A stretch of DNA of 64,000 nucleotides from Bisporella sp. PMI_857 (GCA_021307315.1 JAJSPD010000006.1:496001-560000), one strand, 5' to 3'. Positions 1 to 11,315 are shown, counted from the stretch's first letter. The notes: generated from the sequence alone by a model not told the origin. Program-made: numbers and translations.

Positions 1-991
1 CCAACATCGGTCTGATTCTACATCATACAAGATTCCACTTGCTGTCCAATTCGCGATGCCTGCTCTATTGATCCCATTGACGTTTTTCATACCGGAGAGT
101 CCACAGTGGTATATCAGCAAAGGGAGGATAGAAGAGGCACGAACAAATCTGCGCAAGTTGCGTGCCTTTAGCGATGCTGAGGTGGACGAGGAGCTTCGTG
201 TTATGAAGATGTCTGAAGAACATGAGCGTCTCCTTACCTCCGATGTTCGATTCTGGGACATCTTCAACAAGCAGAACATTCGACGCACAATCACTGCTGG
301 ATCAATTTATTCCTTCAATCAATGCTCAGGTATCATTTTGTCGACAACTTATGCAACTGTCTTTCTCACCCAAATCGGTGCCGGCGATCCATTCACGCTC
401 ACTGTGGTTTCTTCCGTCCTTGTTCTTGCTGGCACAATTTTAGCTCCGTTTCTCATCGATCGACTAGGGCGTCGGCCGCTAGCCTTGACTGGCATGTCGT
501 TGCTGCTCATTATCGATGTAATCGCAGGAGGCCTTGCATTTAATTCCTCGGACCGAAACAGCGCCCTCATCATTGCAGCAGTTTCTTTCATCTTCAACTT
601 TGTGTGGGCAGCGTCTTTCTATTCCCTCTCCAACGTCCTCCCGTCAGAAATCGCTACGATGAAGCTCCGGAACTACACTATGGCATACACAATCGGCTGC
701 TCGTATGTCACTGCGGTAACCACGACTCTCGCGGTTCCCCAACTTGTGTCAGCAGACGCCGCCAACCTTGGTGCAAAGACATATTTGATTTTTGGCGGAT
801 GCATGGTTGGTATCATTACTTTCGTGTACTTCTTCGTACCCGAGACGCGCAATCGAACCTTTGCAGAGATTGACGAGATGTATGATGCCAAAATCCCGAT
901 GCGTCACTGGCGTAATTTCGAGACGAGTAGCGAGGCCAAGACGGCGGTGATTCTCCCGGGAGAGAAGCTTACATCGGGAGCACACGTGTAA
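1..991 (+). CDS. MFS sugar transporter, C-terminal part (5' end outside window)
   Basis: This is the C-terminal two thirds of a sugar porter of the major facilitator superfamily, a plasma-membrane proton-coupled sugar carrier. The reading frame is open from base 2 and enters as YKIPLAVQFAMPALLIPL, typical of the helix 6 entry, so the ATG at 56 is internal. Family signatures are visible in order: PESPQWY after helix 6, the long cytoplasmic loop with EEARTNLRKLR, the loop 8-9 motif DRLGRRPL, and the terminal PETRNRTFAEIDEMY. About six hydrophobic segments remain, as expected for helices 7-12. The long central loop and the last motif resemble the alpha-glucoside/maltose permease branch, but the substrate cannot be fixed from sequence alone. 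The frame is intact to its TAA. A Zn2Cys6 regulator follows on the same strand about 640 bases downstream; co-regulation is only a guess. Confidence 0.9.
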   Translation, partial: QHRSDSTSYKIPLAVQFAMPALLIPLTFFIPESPQWYISKGRIEEARTNLRKLRAFSDAEVDEELRVMKMSEEHERLLTSDVRFWDIFNKQNIRRTITAGSIYSFNQCSGIILSTTYATVFLTQIGAGDPFTLTVVSSVLVLAGTILAPFLIDRLGRRPLALTGMSLLLIIDVIAGGLAFNSSDRNSALIIAAVSFIFNFVWAASFYSLSNVLPSEIATMKLRNYTMAYTIGCSYVTAVTTTLAVPQLVSADAANLGAKTYLIFGGCMVGIITFVYFFVPETRNRTFAEIDEMYDAKIPMRHWRNFETSSEAKTAVILPGEKLTSGAHV

Positions 992-1629
992 AGCTGAGCA
1001 CAATTCACAGGTGGCTCTAGAAAGGATATGAAGATGTCCTCCTGTGTAGAAAGCGTGACATGGTTCTCTTTTACTTTTAAAAAGAGGTGTAGATAGCTTC
1101 ATAGGTATAGGGCGATCAATTTACAATCCTAAAACTTGGCATGCTCTCATGCTAGCAGTCAGAAATCAATTCTTGCTCTGAAAATTGGCATAAAGAAGAC
1201 CAAAGAATAATTGAGATATGGAGATATTCCGTCTGGCAGTTTACCACGTGGCTAGGCAATAGTCTAATGTAAATCAAGACTGAAGCATAGGCATACAGTA
1301 GCTATGTGGTTCTACAAGACTCCGACGCTTGGAAGGATAAAGAAGCCATTGCATTCTTATTGAAGAGAGAACATTTTAACACGACGGAATAGTGCCGTCG
1401 GCCCATGCAGTCCTAAGTGTGGAGGTACCCCGCATTGTGTTGGCCTGAGGCATCAATAATAAAAAACGATTACAGAACTAGCAAGGTCTGGCTTCTGTGG
1501 CTTAGACATGCTTTCGATTTTGTTTTCTTGAGACTTCATTCCCTTTCCGAGCCATTGTTTCTACCCACTCTCTCATCTACTCTACTCTACTCTACTCTAC
1601 TATCACAAACGCCCACACCGACACACGAT
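992..1629. other. Intergenic region, 3' flank of transporter and promoter/5' UTR of regulator gene
   Basis: No gene is visible here. The last 100 bases before the regulator start are strongly pyrimidine-rich on the + strand, as is common just upstream of fungal start codons, and include a short TCTAC tandem repeat. Confidence 0.5.
1576..1600 (+). repeat. (TCTAC)5 microsatellite
   Basis: Five perfect copies of the pentamer TCTAC lie about 30 bases upstream of the probable start codon of the Zn2Cys6 gene, so they probably fall in its 5' UTR or core promoter. Confidence 0.85.
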
Positions 1630-3637
1630 ATGAGTCGTAATATCTCATCTTCACCCTTGCTTTCATCACAACAGCACATATTCCCCGTCAGCGGGTCCCA
1701 ACAACTCCCACGCCCTATGCGTGCATGTGATAACTGTAAAGAGTCAAAAATAAAGGTAAGCCTACAGCCTCATCATGCCCTGAAGCTGGAAAGGCCAGCA
1801 GGAGGAGCATCGGTTCAACTCAATCCATAGTGTGACCACCAACGACCTTGTAACAACTGCATCCTAAAAAAGTCTTTATGTACAAGTCGACGGCCGTGGA
1901 AAAAACGCGGACCGGCACCAGCATCATATAGCAATGCCCCCCCTCCATTTTCATTTAACGCTCGCGTTAGAAGCAAAGAACACCGCGAGAAATCTCCCAG
2001 CACGCCAGTTATTGCTGGGGAAGGCATGTCGAGTTCCCCAACTATCTGGACAACAGAGAACTGGGCCACAGACGGGCAGGACGTGCTCGAGCATGAGTCC
2101 GAGTATGAAATTATCAGCTCCAACCTTGGTGCTACAACAAACCACGAATCCAGCGTCGACCACAATGTAATAAGTATCTGTCCGGGACTATATGGCCCGG
2201 ATCTATCGCAGCCATTAAGCTGCCCTCGCATGGCAGACAATCTACTTGTGCCTACCCCTAATAATTCTCTTATCCTAGTGTTAGAGGAGTTCTGGCCTGC
2301 TTATTTTACCGAGGAAATGATTTTGCCGTGGATCGATATTTTTTTCGACCGGCTTTACCCTACATTACCCCTTCTTGATCGAACTTGCCTTTATCGAGAC
2401 ATGATATGCAAGAGGCACCGCAAAGATCGCCAATATGGAGCCATGATACTCTCGCTCTGTGCTTTCGCGTTAATCCAGCCAGTGCACATGCAAGAGCGAG
2501 AATCAATCTCATTGAGCAATAACTATGCCAGGATGCTTCTGGATGAAGCCTTTCGCTTGCATAGCAGACCCGATCTAGGAGAAAGTCCTGTTTTAGAGAC
2601 GGTTCTAACAAGCTTCTTCATGTTTGGTTGCCTATTTGGACAGCAAAAGCATAACGCTGCATGGTTAAAACTGCGAGAAGCAATCGATGTGGCTACCATT
2701 CTTTGCATTCAATTACCAGAGGCTTATACGTTCCTGAGTGACCTCGAGCGCACGCAACGGTTACGAATATTCTTTGTTTTGTCTGTAACCGAACGGTAAG
2801 TCTTCACCTGGAGCCTGGAATAAATCTGTTGGGTTGCTGATATGAGCAGCTCCTATGCACTTCAGAGAAACCACGAGATTGAGTTTAAAGGTAGACCTGG
2901 ATATATTATGGGATGGTTGACCTCAAAGCCTGCTAACGGAGTGTCAAATATCGGCCAGTCTTCAGGGATTGATGAAAAGGCGATGGCCGGACTCTCACGA
3001 ATGATGGAGCTGGTCGATACGGTTGACGAGAGATTTGTGCAATGCTGGAATGGTCAGTACGGAGGAACAACTCACTTTAGCAAGGATGATGCTCTCCTTA
3101 TTCAGAGAAAGCTCCTTTCAACAAGCTTTTCTACTACCGACCATGCCTTCTCAGGAATGACTGAGTCCCAGGAGATTGATATACGCATTCTCAGACACTG
3201 GATTTTGAACCGGTTATGGAATATGTGTTTAGCTCGCGTCTACTGTCTGCCTCAACTGAAGAACCTTTGTTATCCTATCAATATGCTCAACACTGGCTCA
3301 GGAGATTGTTCAGATCTGTAAGAGATTTAGCAGCGACAGCATAGATGTCCATGGAATTGGAATTGTAAGAGTTCCCTGCTAAGGAAAAGGCATTCGACTC
3401 ACGTATGTTTAGATTGAAAGACTATATGATATAGCGGCTGGTGCAGTCAGTGCACTGGCTTTGACAGTGCAGCAACCCATGCAGTGTGTGTTAGAAAACG
3501 AAGCACCAATAGCGCTTCACGACGTCCTATCGGTTGAAGGTCATAACATAATTCTTCAAGACATTTTAGATTTATTAGGTACACTTCGGAGTGGTGACCA
3601 CCCATATTTAGATATGCTCAAGGCACTGATTGGGTAG
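1630..3637 (+). CDS. Zn(II)2Cys6 fungal transcription factor, frame-broken near the C-terminus
   Basis: A nuclear DNA-binding regulator. Exon 1 (1630-1755) ends in CDNCKESKIK; exon 2 begins at 1831 with CDHQRPCNNCILKKSLC. Together they give a perfect CX2CX6CX5CX2CX6C binuclear zinc cluster, which confirms the 1756-1830 intron. A second intron (2796-2849) joins the middle homology region at ERSYALQRNHEIEFKGRPG, the usual fungal_trans signature. A third intron (3365-3412) precedes IERLYDIAAGAVSALAL. Within exon 3 the family-like sequence moves between frames twice, near 3220-3240 and near 3320-3330, so the gene is either lightly broken or carries sequencing indels. The TAG at 3635 may not be the original end, because further open fragments follow. 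The basic residues usually found between the second and third cysteines are partly replaced (ESKIK), so DNA recognition may be altered. Target genes are unknown; the sugar transporter next door is one candidate. Confidence 0.8.
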
Positions 3638-3725
3638 TATTCCTCCTATCCGTGTTCCACTTAACAAAAGACAAATCTTCTTATCAGAAGATTTTTAAGG
3701 CGGTACCACAAAAAAGACTTACAGG

Positions 3726-4129
3726 TTACAAGCAATCACTGCTTGGGCCTTAAGGTAGCCTGTCTCTGGCGATAGAAACCCAAGTAGCCTTACCTTGGGA
3801 TAGACTGCCATTACATGAGGAATCATTTGTTAGATTGCAATTTGGCGCATTGGAATCTTGTGATGCTCCGCTGGCTCATCAGGAGACACTGCTATAGAGT
3901 CGCCGATTCGCTATTAGGAGCCGAGAAAATGGAGATACGTACTGGGAGAAGCTCTAAGAATCACAATACTTTTGCCTTCAAGGCATTTAGACATTGCCGA
4001 GGGTGTCATGGCTCGAATTTGCGATGCTGGATCGGGGGTGTTGTTGTACAAGCAAGTGAAGTTTTTTGTGGCGAGTACGCTTTACAATTTTGTGTTCGTT
4101 TGCAGGAATGGCATGTGCGATGGATTTAA
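3726..4129 (+). pseudogene. Broken coding remnant, possibly the lost tail of the Zn2Cys6 gene
   Basis: Coding-like stretches in different + frames follow one another. One reads LAIETQVALPWDRLPLHEES onwards to a stop near 3895. A later one reads LGEALRITILLPSRHLDIAE to a TAA at 4127-4129. No single frame is open throughout and I do not recognise the family. The same strand and close spacing suggest the decayed C-terminal part of the upstream regulator, but an independent dead gene is equally possible. Confidence 0.3.
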
Positions 4130-5498
4130 ATAAACAGAAGAGAAGAAGAGAAATATAATGTGGTTTGTGAGAGATTTTGTTTGTGCCACAACAGTGATAA
4201 TGAAAGAAAATAACATGATTTCACTATAAAGCAATAAATGTAATTTACAAGATGAAGCACTTTTCGTTGTAAAAACCCTAAATTTCTCAAACTTATCGAT
4301 AATAGTCGATTCGTATGAAGTGTCGGATAATCTTCAGTGGGCGGAAAATGAAGAGGACAATAAGTATTATTATGATGCAATGGTTGAGACCACGGACGTG
4401 TTAGTATTATTGGAGGGAGTGCATGATATTTGGTTCAAAAATCGGGTGGTTTACCGAGTTGGAAAAGGTGTTTGACTAGAGGATTAGGGAATCGATGGGC
4501 GGATAAACATGGAGTTTATGAAGCCAGCAACCCCGCAATATATGCTGACAGATCAATGGAGAGTGCCTGCCTATCATCAGGTACGGCCTAGGGACTTTAG
4601 TATTATATATATATATATATATATTTGAGAAAGTTTACTTGAAAAGCGACATGAAGGGCTTCAGTGGTTCTTGCAGCCTTAAAGGGTCAACAAACTTATA
4701 TGTTGGGAGATGCAAAATCGATTCTGGGTAAGACGCTTAAGAGGAAAGACAAGAACAAAGCCTCAGCTTATTATCATTAGGACATAATAACCCAGTTCTC
4801 AGTCTATGGTTGCGGCAGACTCAGGGGGCAGACTCAGAACGGAGATTGTTATATAAGTGCCCACCACTGAATAAGCTGTTATCTAAGGCTTAACGATAGT
4901 CCTTGCGCTCTTGGCAGAGACTCGATTGGGCTTCGAAGGCCTTCGATGTTACTTGTGTGTCATGGCATTAGCCTGGTATTACTAGCCGGGATGGATATCC
5001 CATGCATGATGACTAAGATTTCTGCCCATACTGTGTAACCGACGTCCTAGCGAGGCGAAACTGCCTCGAACCTAGCAAGGAAAGCAGTAGCATTCATGAA
5101 GAGCATAAGGCCTCTCGATCAATTCAGCAAATGCTGGCAAGCGCCTCAATCTCATAACTTCCAAATACACCCTAGAGCCAGAAGACGAATAGGACAGACT
5201 GTTCAACAAGGAACAACAAGACAGCTAGGACTCGGGACTACAAGGTAGACAGAGTATATAACCGAAGTATCTAACGATAAGACACAAGGATAGGTAGTGG
5301 ATCACTGCTCGAGTGATATACAGATTGTTTTCCTAAATTGTAGCAATTTCATTTGTTCTCTCAATTGTTTCAACCAAGAGTGGTTGGCCAGGTTAGAAGA
5401 TTCATGAGCCTGAGAATTGTATTATAAGAGTTTCTCTATATATTTGAGCGGGCCTAGCCCAATGTGGGTTTACATGTTCTTATCTCCTTCATCTTCTC
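4130..5498. other. Intergenic, AT-rich, possible solo LTR remnant
   Basis: No coding region is visible. Two TATA-like boxes (GTTATATAAG near 4850 and AGTATATAACC near 5250) and a TGTTG...CAACC-like pair of ends (about 4702 and 5374) would fit an old retrotransposon LTR. I see no second LTR copy and no clear target duplication, so this is only a possibility. Confidence 0.25.
4604..4625. repeat. (TA)n dinucleotide run
   Basis: About ten TA units in a row in intergenic DNA. Confidence 0.85.
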
Positions 5499-6705
5499 TC
5501 ACAAATTCTCCTTCGTTATGTCCTCATATCTCCTCTCCTCCTCTTCCTCCATTTTCCTTTGCCTAACCATTTCCATCGCTTCCTCCTGCATGCGCCTCGA
5601 TAACTCAAAGAACATCTTTTTTGACTCCATGTTCTTGAATCGTCCCACCGAGATCTGTGCAGGAACTTCCCCTCTAGCATCGACGATTATCTCAGTGTAC
5701 CTGGATCGATTTGATGGGCCAGTGATGCCATTATGCGCTATGCCATCGAAATTTTCCACAAAATGGATTAAATTGAATTCGCTTCCTTGATTGGAGGCGA
5801 AGTCGTTGGGCAAGTTGCCTATAGTTTCGTCGCCGAAGGTTATGTAAGCGTTACCTGAGACAATGCTCTTGCCGTAATAGTCTCTAGGCGGCACTAAAAG
5901 GAAATGATAAGTTCACGGATCGGCACGATCTAAATTTACCGCAGGTAGTGACGACTTACTTTGGTAGACGGATCCAGGATTGTTTAGACGGCTTTCGTGA
6001 ATAGATCCAAGGGAGCTTTTCTGTGACGAAGTTGACAATACTACAGCTCTACTAAAGTCGCTTTCGAGAGGTAGTGTTGGAAGTCCGTACCAAGTTGGAT
6101 TTGCGCGTTGAGAGTTCGACTTCATCGACTCACGTCAGCTTTGGGGGGAAAAAACCAGTGGAGATAAATGTCTCTGTAACGTACCCCTCTCTCCATGGCC
6201 ATCTCTTCGGGACTCTGTAGACGAATCTTATTCATTTCAATGAAATTTTCCATACGGCCTACACCGTCCCGAATGCTTGACAATTGGATTGTGTTGACTG
6301 TGTTTATGCACAAAAGCAATCCTGTGGTCTTCAGGTGTAATCGATCCAAAAGGGCTGATATTTGCTTTTGTTCTGCTCCTTTGATCAATGTCCAATAACT
6401 CCGAGTACCTAAACTCTTCGTAAACCCAGAGGCAGGAGAGCAAATAATTTAACTGGAGAGCCCTCACCTCTACCAGCGTCGCATCAAGGTGGTACCGGAC
6501 GTCTGGAATTTGAAGAGCAGTGGTTGTCTCGACGCTTTGTGCAAGATGGAGCAGAAGTCTAAGTTGAGTTTCATACTCGCGATACTGCTGGGGAGCATCC
6601 TGAATACTCTCATATATATTTGCTATGAAATCAATTATGCTCTTCCCGTAGGCAGCGAGCTGAGCGGCTGAAGCTGCGACTCCAAGCGCATCCAGGCCCG
6701 ATATT
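5499..6705 (-). CDS. Fungal STAND-type N-terminal domain protein with unknown C-terminal region
   Basis: The N-terminal part reads LDALGVAASAAQLAAYGKSI, then IYESIQDAPQQYREYETQL and, after a frame change, YWTLIKGAEQKQISALLDRL. This is the helical N-terminal domain found ahead of NACHT/NB-ARC modules in fungal NLR-like proteins. No P-loop or repeat domain follows. Instead, an intron (6129-6184) and another (about 5895-5959, codon split A|TG) lead to a C-terminus reading MPPRDYYGKSIVSGNAYITF onwards and ending in an acidic, Glu/Arg-rich coiled-coil-like tail. Near 6409-6467 there is either an intron (GTGAGG...TTTAG) whose phase does not fit, or a one-base indel. No ATG precedes LDALG in frame; the best position is an ATA followed by TCG GGC CTG. 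The protein could be a stand-alone adaptor of fungal self/non-self recognition or a truncated NLR. Function is inferred from the domain only. Confidence 0.6.
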
Positions 6706-6759
6706 TTTTAACCTAAGGTTAGCGTTCATGAAATTGTGATACTGCTACTCATGGTTTTT

Positions 6760-7305
6760 GGGGTTGGTGGTGCTGGTACTCCTCGATGTTTGCGATCTGC
6801 TTATAGAGCATTCTTTTTTTATCAACATAAAGCCCTTTCTCCCCCCCCCAAAAAACCCTACCTGCCATCGGGCAGTTTGCGCATCATATATATAAAAAGA
6901 GAAAATTCCCGGTAGGCGGCTTTTGTGGCAGACTCTGAAGGAAAGATGTGGCATCTTCACATAGGTCGTCAGTATGCCTGCATGCAATGATTTATGTACA
7001 CTGCCTATTGCAACCATATCACGACTGCATCAACATGGAGTGATTCATAGTCATCAGACTGCCACCTACTAGAAGAAAATATGACTGCTAGACTTGCTGG
7101 TGACATGTGGGTCCTTTAAAAGTGATATCTTGATGTGTTTGGCCTTTAGCTTTCTTGTGCATTTGGTATGGATACACGATTGTTTGAGCAATGTCACGCA
7201 TGCCTTACTAGATTAATATGCTGGGTTTTACTGAAGAGCTTAAGTATAGAGCATAGAAAGAGCGAATTTGCTTAAATATTCACAATGGAGCCATCAGGTT
7301 GATAA
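6760..7305. other. Intergenic region
   Basis: No convincing gene. A C-run followed by an A-run at about 6840-6857 is the only low-complexity feature. Short open frames here have no family-like content. Confidence 0.4.
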
Positions 7306-8622
7306 TCAGCAGAGATACAGGGACGAGGTACCAAGTCTTGACGAGTTTGGTTTGATAGACTCTTTCACTACGCTTAACTCACCCGTCGATGTTTTAATTC
7401 GTTCTTGGAGGTTGTTGGATGGCGAATCATTCTCTGGTAAGGGACTAATTACGCTTTGAGGACGCTTTGGAGGCGGTTGAGGAGAAATTTTGCTTTCTGA
7501 GCTAGCCTTTGATGCTGTTGACGAAACATCTAAGTTTTTTGATGTATTTACTGTGTTCTCGTTCTCATTCTCATGCGAGCGTTTCCCATGGCTCTGCCTA
7601 TATGCCAGGGGCACTCAAGAACTCCATCTTACAGAAGAGCCAGGGGTGGCTGCTTTGGCTGAAGCAGTGCCTGAATGAGATCTGGGTGCTGGCGGAGTTA
7701 TAACGCGATTGGCTTGAGAAGGGTCTTGGGATTGAAAAGTGCCCCTTGGCCTGGCGGTGACATCACCACTACCACTCGGCTGATTTTCTGCACTTTCAGC
7801 CCATTCGCGCACCATTTCGCGGTATGGATATTTTTCATGTTTCCAAGTCATCCTTGGGAAATCACCCCAAGCTTTGTCCCAAACGCCTCGTCTTTCCCAA
7901 GCTTCCCTAATCTTGTGACTCGCTATTGTGTTGATGTCAGGTGTCGCAATATCCACCGCACTCCCCGGTCTTACCATTAGGCTTTACTCTCTCAACAACT
8001 GATACCAGAACTGATAGATAGGCCGCGAAGCCTCGCGGTCATGCTTTAGCTTAGCCCTCCTTGCATCAATACGGCGTTTCTGGTTCGCAGTTTTCCGTAC
8101 CCCAATCTCGCGATCGCTTTCCCAATCGAGCTGCTCTTCGTGTTTCCAACGCCAGACTTTAGCATTTTTCCAATTGTCACTCCAGATACCTTGCTCAGTC
8201 CAACATCTCTTAATATTTCCTTCCGCCTGTGCATCCAGAGAACTGTGAGCACCAGGCCACTTCCCAGCTTTCAGGAGGCGTTTTTTCTCTTCTTCGATCT
8301 CGTCTTTATATTGTTGTTTTGGTAGAGATTTCAATATTTCCTGATGAAGTCCGCATTGCTCGTAGGGGTCGTTTGTAGGGTAGTTGGACTCTGCTGTTCT
8401 CAAGGAACCACTGTCTTTGGGAAAAGAATTTGTATGTCTGCTTCGTTCTAACTGGCGGGCCTTTCGTGGTATGGGTATTTTGGAAGATCGATTCCAGAGG
8501 TCGTTGAATCCCGCCCAATTCGGTAGGATAGGAAGGGAACGTTCCAGCAGAAGGTCGTACTCTTCTAGGTCTAGGTTTACTTTGATTAGTATTTTACTTT
8601 TACTAGCGCCCGCCCAAGAAAG
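7306..8622 (-). pseudogene. Hypothetical protein with two W-rich WKHE repeats, interrupted by in-frame stops
   Basis: One minus-strand frame runs from about 8622 to 7306 (roughly 430 codons) but contains a TAA at 7984-7986 and a TGA at 7615-7617. Coding sense continues in the same frame after both. The centre carries two related units: NIKRCWTEQGIWSDNWKNAK followed by VWRWKHEEQ, and KIREAWERRGVWDKAWGDFP followed by RMTWKHEKYP. The shared pattern is I..xW...G(I/V)W...W.......WKHE. The rest is charged, Pro/Ser-rich and probably disordered. The stops could come from CAA to TAA and CGA to TGA changes, which is RIP-like. The first could instead lie in an intron (GTAAAG...CAATAG), although the phase does not match. 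No start codon is visible; an AG at about 8623 may be an intron acceptor. I do not recognise the family. Confidence 0.5.
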
Positions 8623-11241
8623 CTAATTAAAATGGTATGTGGCTTTCTAAATTTTCTGGAGATGCTTCCCATACTGGTAGAAATGTATGTTGTGAACATG
8701 GTCGCCCACCTGTACCCACCTTTCCCATGTTGCCGGTGGTGAATTTCGAGCCTTCCGGTTACATTATTACCCGCTACTATCTGGCAACCCATTAGATCTC
8801 TGTTTCTTATGTTCCTTGATATATAGAAAGTGGGATGTGATAGCATCAAGAGTGAGCAAATACATAGTCCATCTTGGAGAGTGTGATGGCCAGTACGACT
8901 GTAAGCAGCCTTCTTTTTTGCATGCGTTACGGCATGGCCAGCTGCCATATAAATAGAAATCTTACTTAAGTCATGTAGTACAGCTCCTCACAGCGGCAAA
9001 ATTCCGACATGGGCCACAACATCTCGGCTGTAAGGATGGGCTACATTACACCCGCGCTAATGAAGTTGGTTGCGAAATATGGTTATAGCATAGCGAGAAT
9101 ATTTTTCATTAGTGACCGTGTAAATAAAAGGTTATGGCACAGCAAGATTTTCACATCCGATATTTGGCCTTTCCAGCCTTGTACACTCTCCTTTCAATCT
9201 CCAATCTCCATTCTCCATATCTTATTTCTCTATATCTTATTTCTCTTCACCTTTCATCAATTTTCTTTGTATGTATCTATTGTGATTGTTGATGTCACGA
9301 GGAAGCCAGGACGCAGCATTCGACTACGATAACATTTGATTCATTAACAAGCTTGAAGCAACAAGATCAATATTGACCTAAACGAAGGTTTTCATTACTA
9401 AAGCACATCTCTCACTAAGAAATATAGCCGTTTTACAAAAAATCGCGCGTTTCTGCCATTGCTCGCTTCTGTTGATAGCAATTGTTAAAGCTCGATATTG
9501 AAGAAATCATTGGAATAAAGTTTATAGATGACATATTCCGCATTAAATCGTGCTTATGACGTGCTTCTATATGCCTAAATTAGTGTCTTACTTTCAGCTA
9601 AATGAAAACAAGCTATGCTGTCTTCCTAGATGTCAAATATCAATATTATCTTTAGCGAATTTGGATATAATGAGAATGGCTTGCAGAGTGATTAACTGAT
9701 GTTTGGAGCGATTAGGAATAATCCTAAGAAAGGCCTTAACATGAGCATGGTGCTAGTTCATAGGTTAATGCGTCCAATTCTGTTTAGTCAAATACTAACC
9801 ATAGAGAAACATCTTTAACCGAGTTGTATAAAGATGTTGCAAGCCTAGTTAATATGAAAGCAGGCTGATGCATTAATGGCAAGATATCGTGTAAAGGCTT
9901 TGTTCGTTAATAAGATTTCTTGCATAAATAACTCATAATTGTTAATGATTTTAAGCTATACTTTTAGTAAGGGGCTTGAGGTTACGCATTTCCTTTGTAT
10001 AAAAGGTTATGTGTGGTGTTTAGTAAAATCAATAACATGCAGCCACTAAACGCATAAATTTACCTAAAAATCATAAAACTGAAGGCTTTTACTCATTTCC
10101 ACAGCTACAGTTAGTCGTTAAGTAAGTTAATATATTACTGTTTACAAAAAATTTGACCGAAATTCCAGATTCGGGTTCTTGCTATCATGACCTTTGGGCC
10201 GGAAGGCGTGTTCCAATTCGGTGTGCTTCACGTTTCGGGAATTGATCAATCACATATAATGTACTGTCAGATTGTTGGGGATAAGAGTTACTAAAAATGC
10301 GGATTCTCCTCAATAGGCGCAGTTACGGAGTTTGAGATACTCTCTATTCTCCACTATGTTAATTCGATGAAAGTTGTATGATTCTATTGGCCGACGAACC
10401 AAACTATATAGAATTTGCAGACTATTCTGCACAGAGATTACAATTTATTTGATGAAGAGCAAGATTAATTAAAGGTCGTTCCTATGGACACATTGATAGG
10501 AAATTAGAATAGTTCTGCCTTCCTGGTCAATAGATTGGTTGCGTCTCCTAGCTGCTACCTCTCTTGGGAAATACCTCAATAATGCGGCTGTCGAGGAACC
10601 AAAGAGTACGTACTTTCACGGAAATTCTTTTATTCAGAAATATTTTGCGAATAAAACTATTGTAACCTCAAGAATCTCTAGATGGACGCTTGATTTGAAG
10701 GAATATGCTGGACATAACTACATACGTTAGTAATACTTGGAAGTAAATTAGGAAGCAACTTATATAGATAATATTAAGCGAAGTATCACTTGTGGACAAA
10801 GATCATGAGACAATTCCACGTCAAGGAAATCACCTTTTTCTTCTGGCATGGATTTGGAAGGCGAGTCGGACCTGAATATGTCTTCCCACTGCGCCAAGTC
10901 CTCACCGCAATGAAGCGGCGTTAACAAGCCCATATAATAATTCAATTGAAAGTATTAGAGCGCTTTTGCAAACACTTTTTTTCTCTATGTTGATGCTGAT
11001 TTGAGGTAGAAAATTGACTCGCAGACGCTCAACCAATACATAGAGAGTTTGGTGAGCTTCATTCGAACATTGAAGATAAAAGCAGGTGGCTAACACAGCT
11101 TGGCGAATATGAATTCCAAGACGAAAATTTTCCTCCAATGGATGACCAATTCCGATGTTTAGATATTATGAATTTCGAAACCTAAAAAGTGGATCTATAT
11201 TTAAAACCTGGATCTATGTATTAAAAGCTCTGCCATGGATA
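8623..11241. other. Gene-poor AT-rich intergenic region
   Basis: No intact gene. A minus-strand frame at 8586-8948 could be a 5' exon of the W-repeat gene, but the splice phase does not fit. Base composition falls clearly below that of the neighbouring genes from about 9.3 kb, consistent with old, mutated repeat DNA. Confidence 0.45.
10760..11150 (-). pseudogene. Possible decayed coding remnant
   Basis: Two overlapping minus-strand frames read in sequence as LEENFRLGIHIRQAVLATCF... and then GEDLAQWEDIFRSDSPSKSM.... Their amino-acid content looks coding, with a frame change near 10,920-10,945. No family is recognised and no start or domain is visible. It lies just left of the transposon. Confidence 0.25.
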
Positions 11242-11250
11242 AGACCCCTA

Positions 11251-11315
11251 ATATTTTAGCATTCAAGGGTCAAAACAGGGGTTATTACAAGGCCCAATAC
11301 AAGGTTCGTGAGCCA
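11251..11315 (+). repeat. Left terminal inverted repeat of the Tc1/mariner element
   Basis: These 65 bases match the reverse complement of 12551-12616 except for about six single-base transitions, one further substitution and one 1-base indel. The outer part (AGCATTCAAGGGTCAAAA) is identical in both. Confidence 0.9.

Noticed and set aside
10539..10730. 63-codon + frame vaguely like a retroelement RNase H end
   Set aside because: Similarity too slight to support a call.
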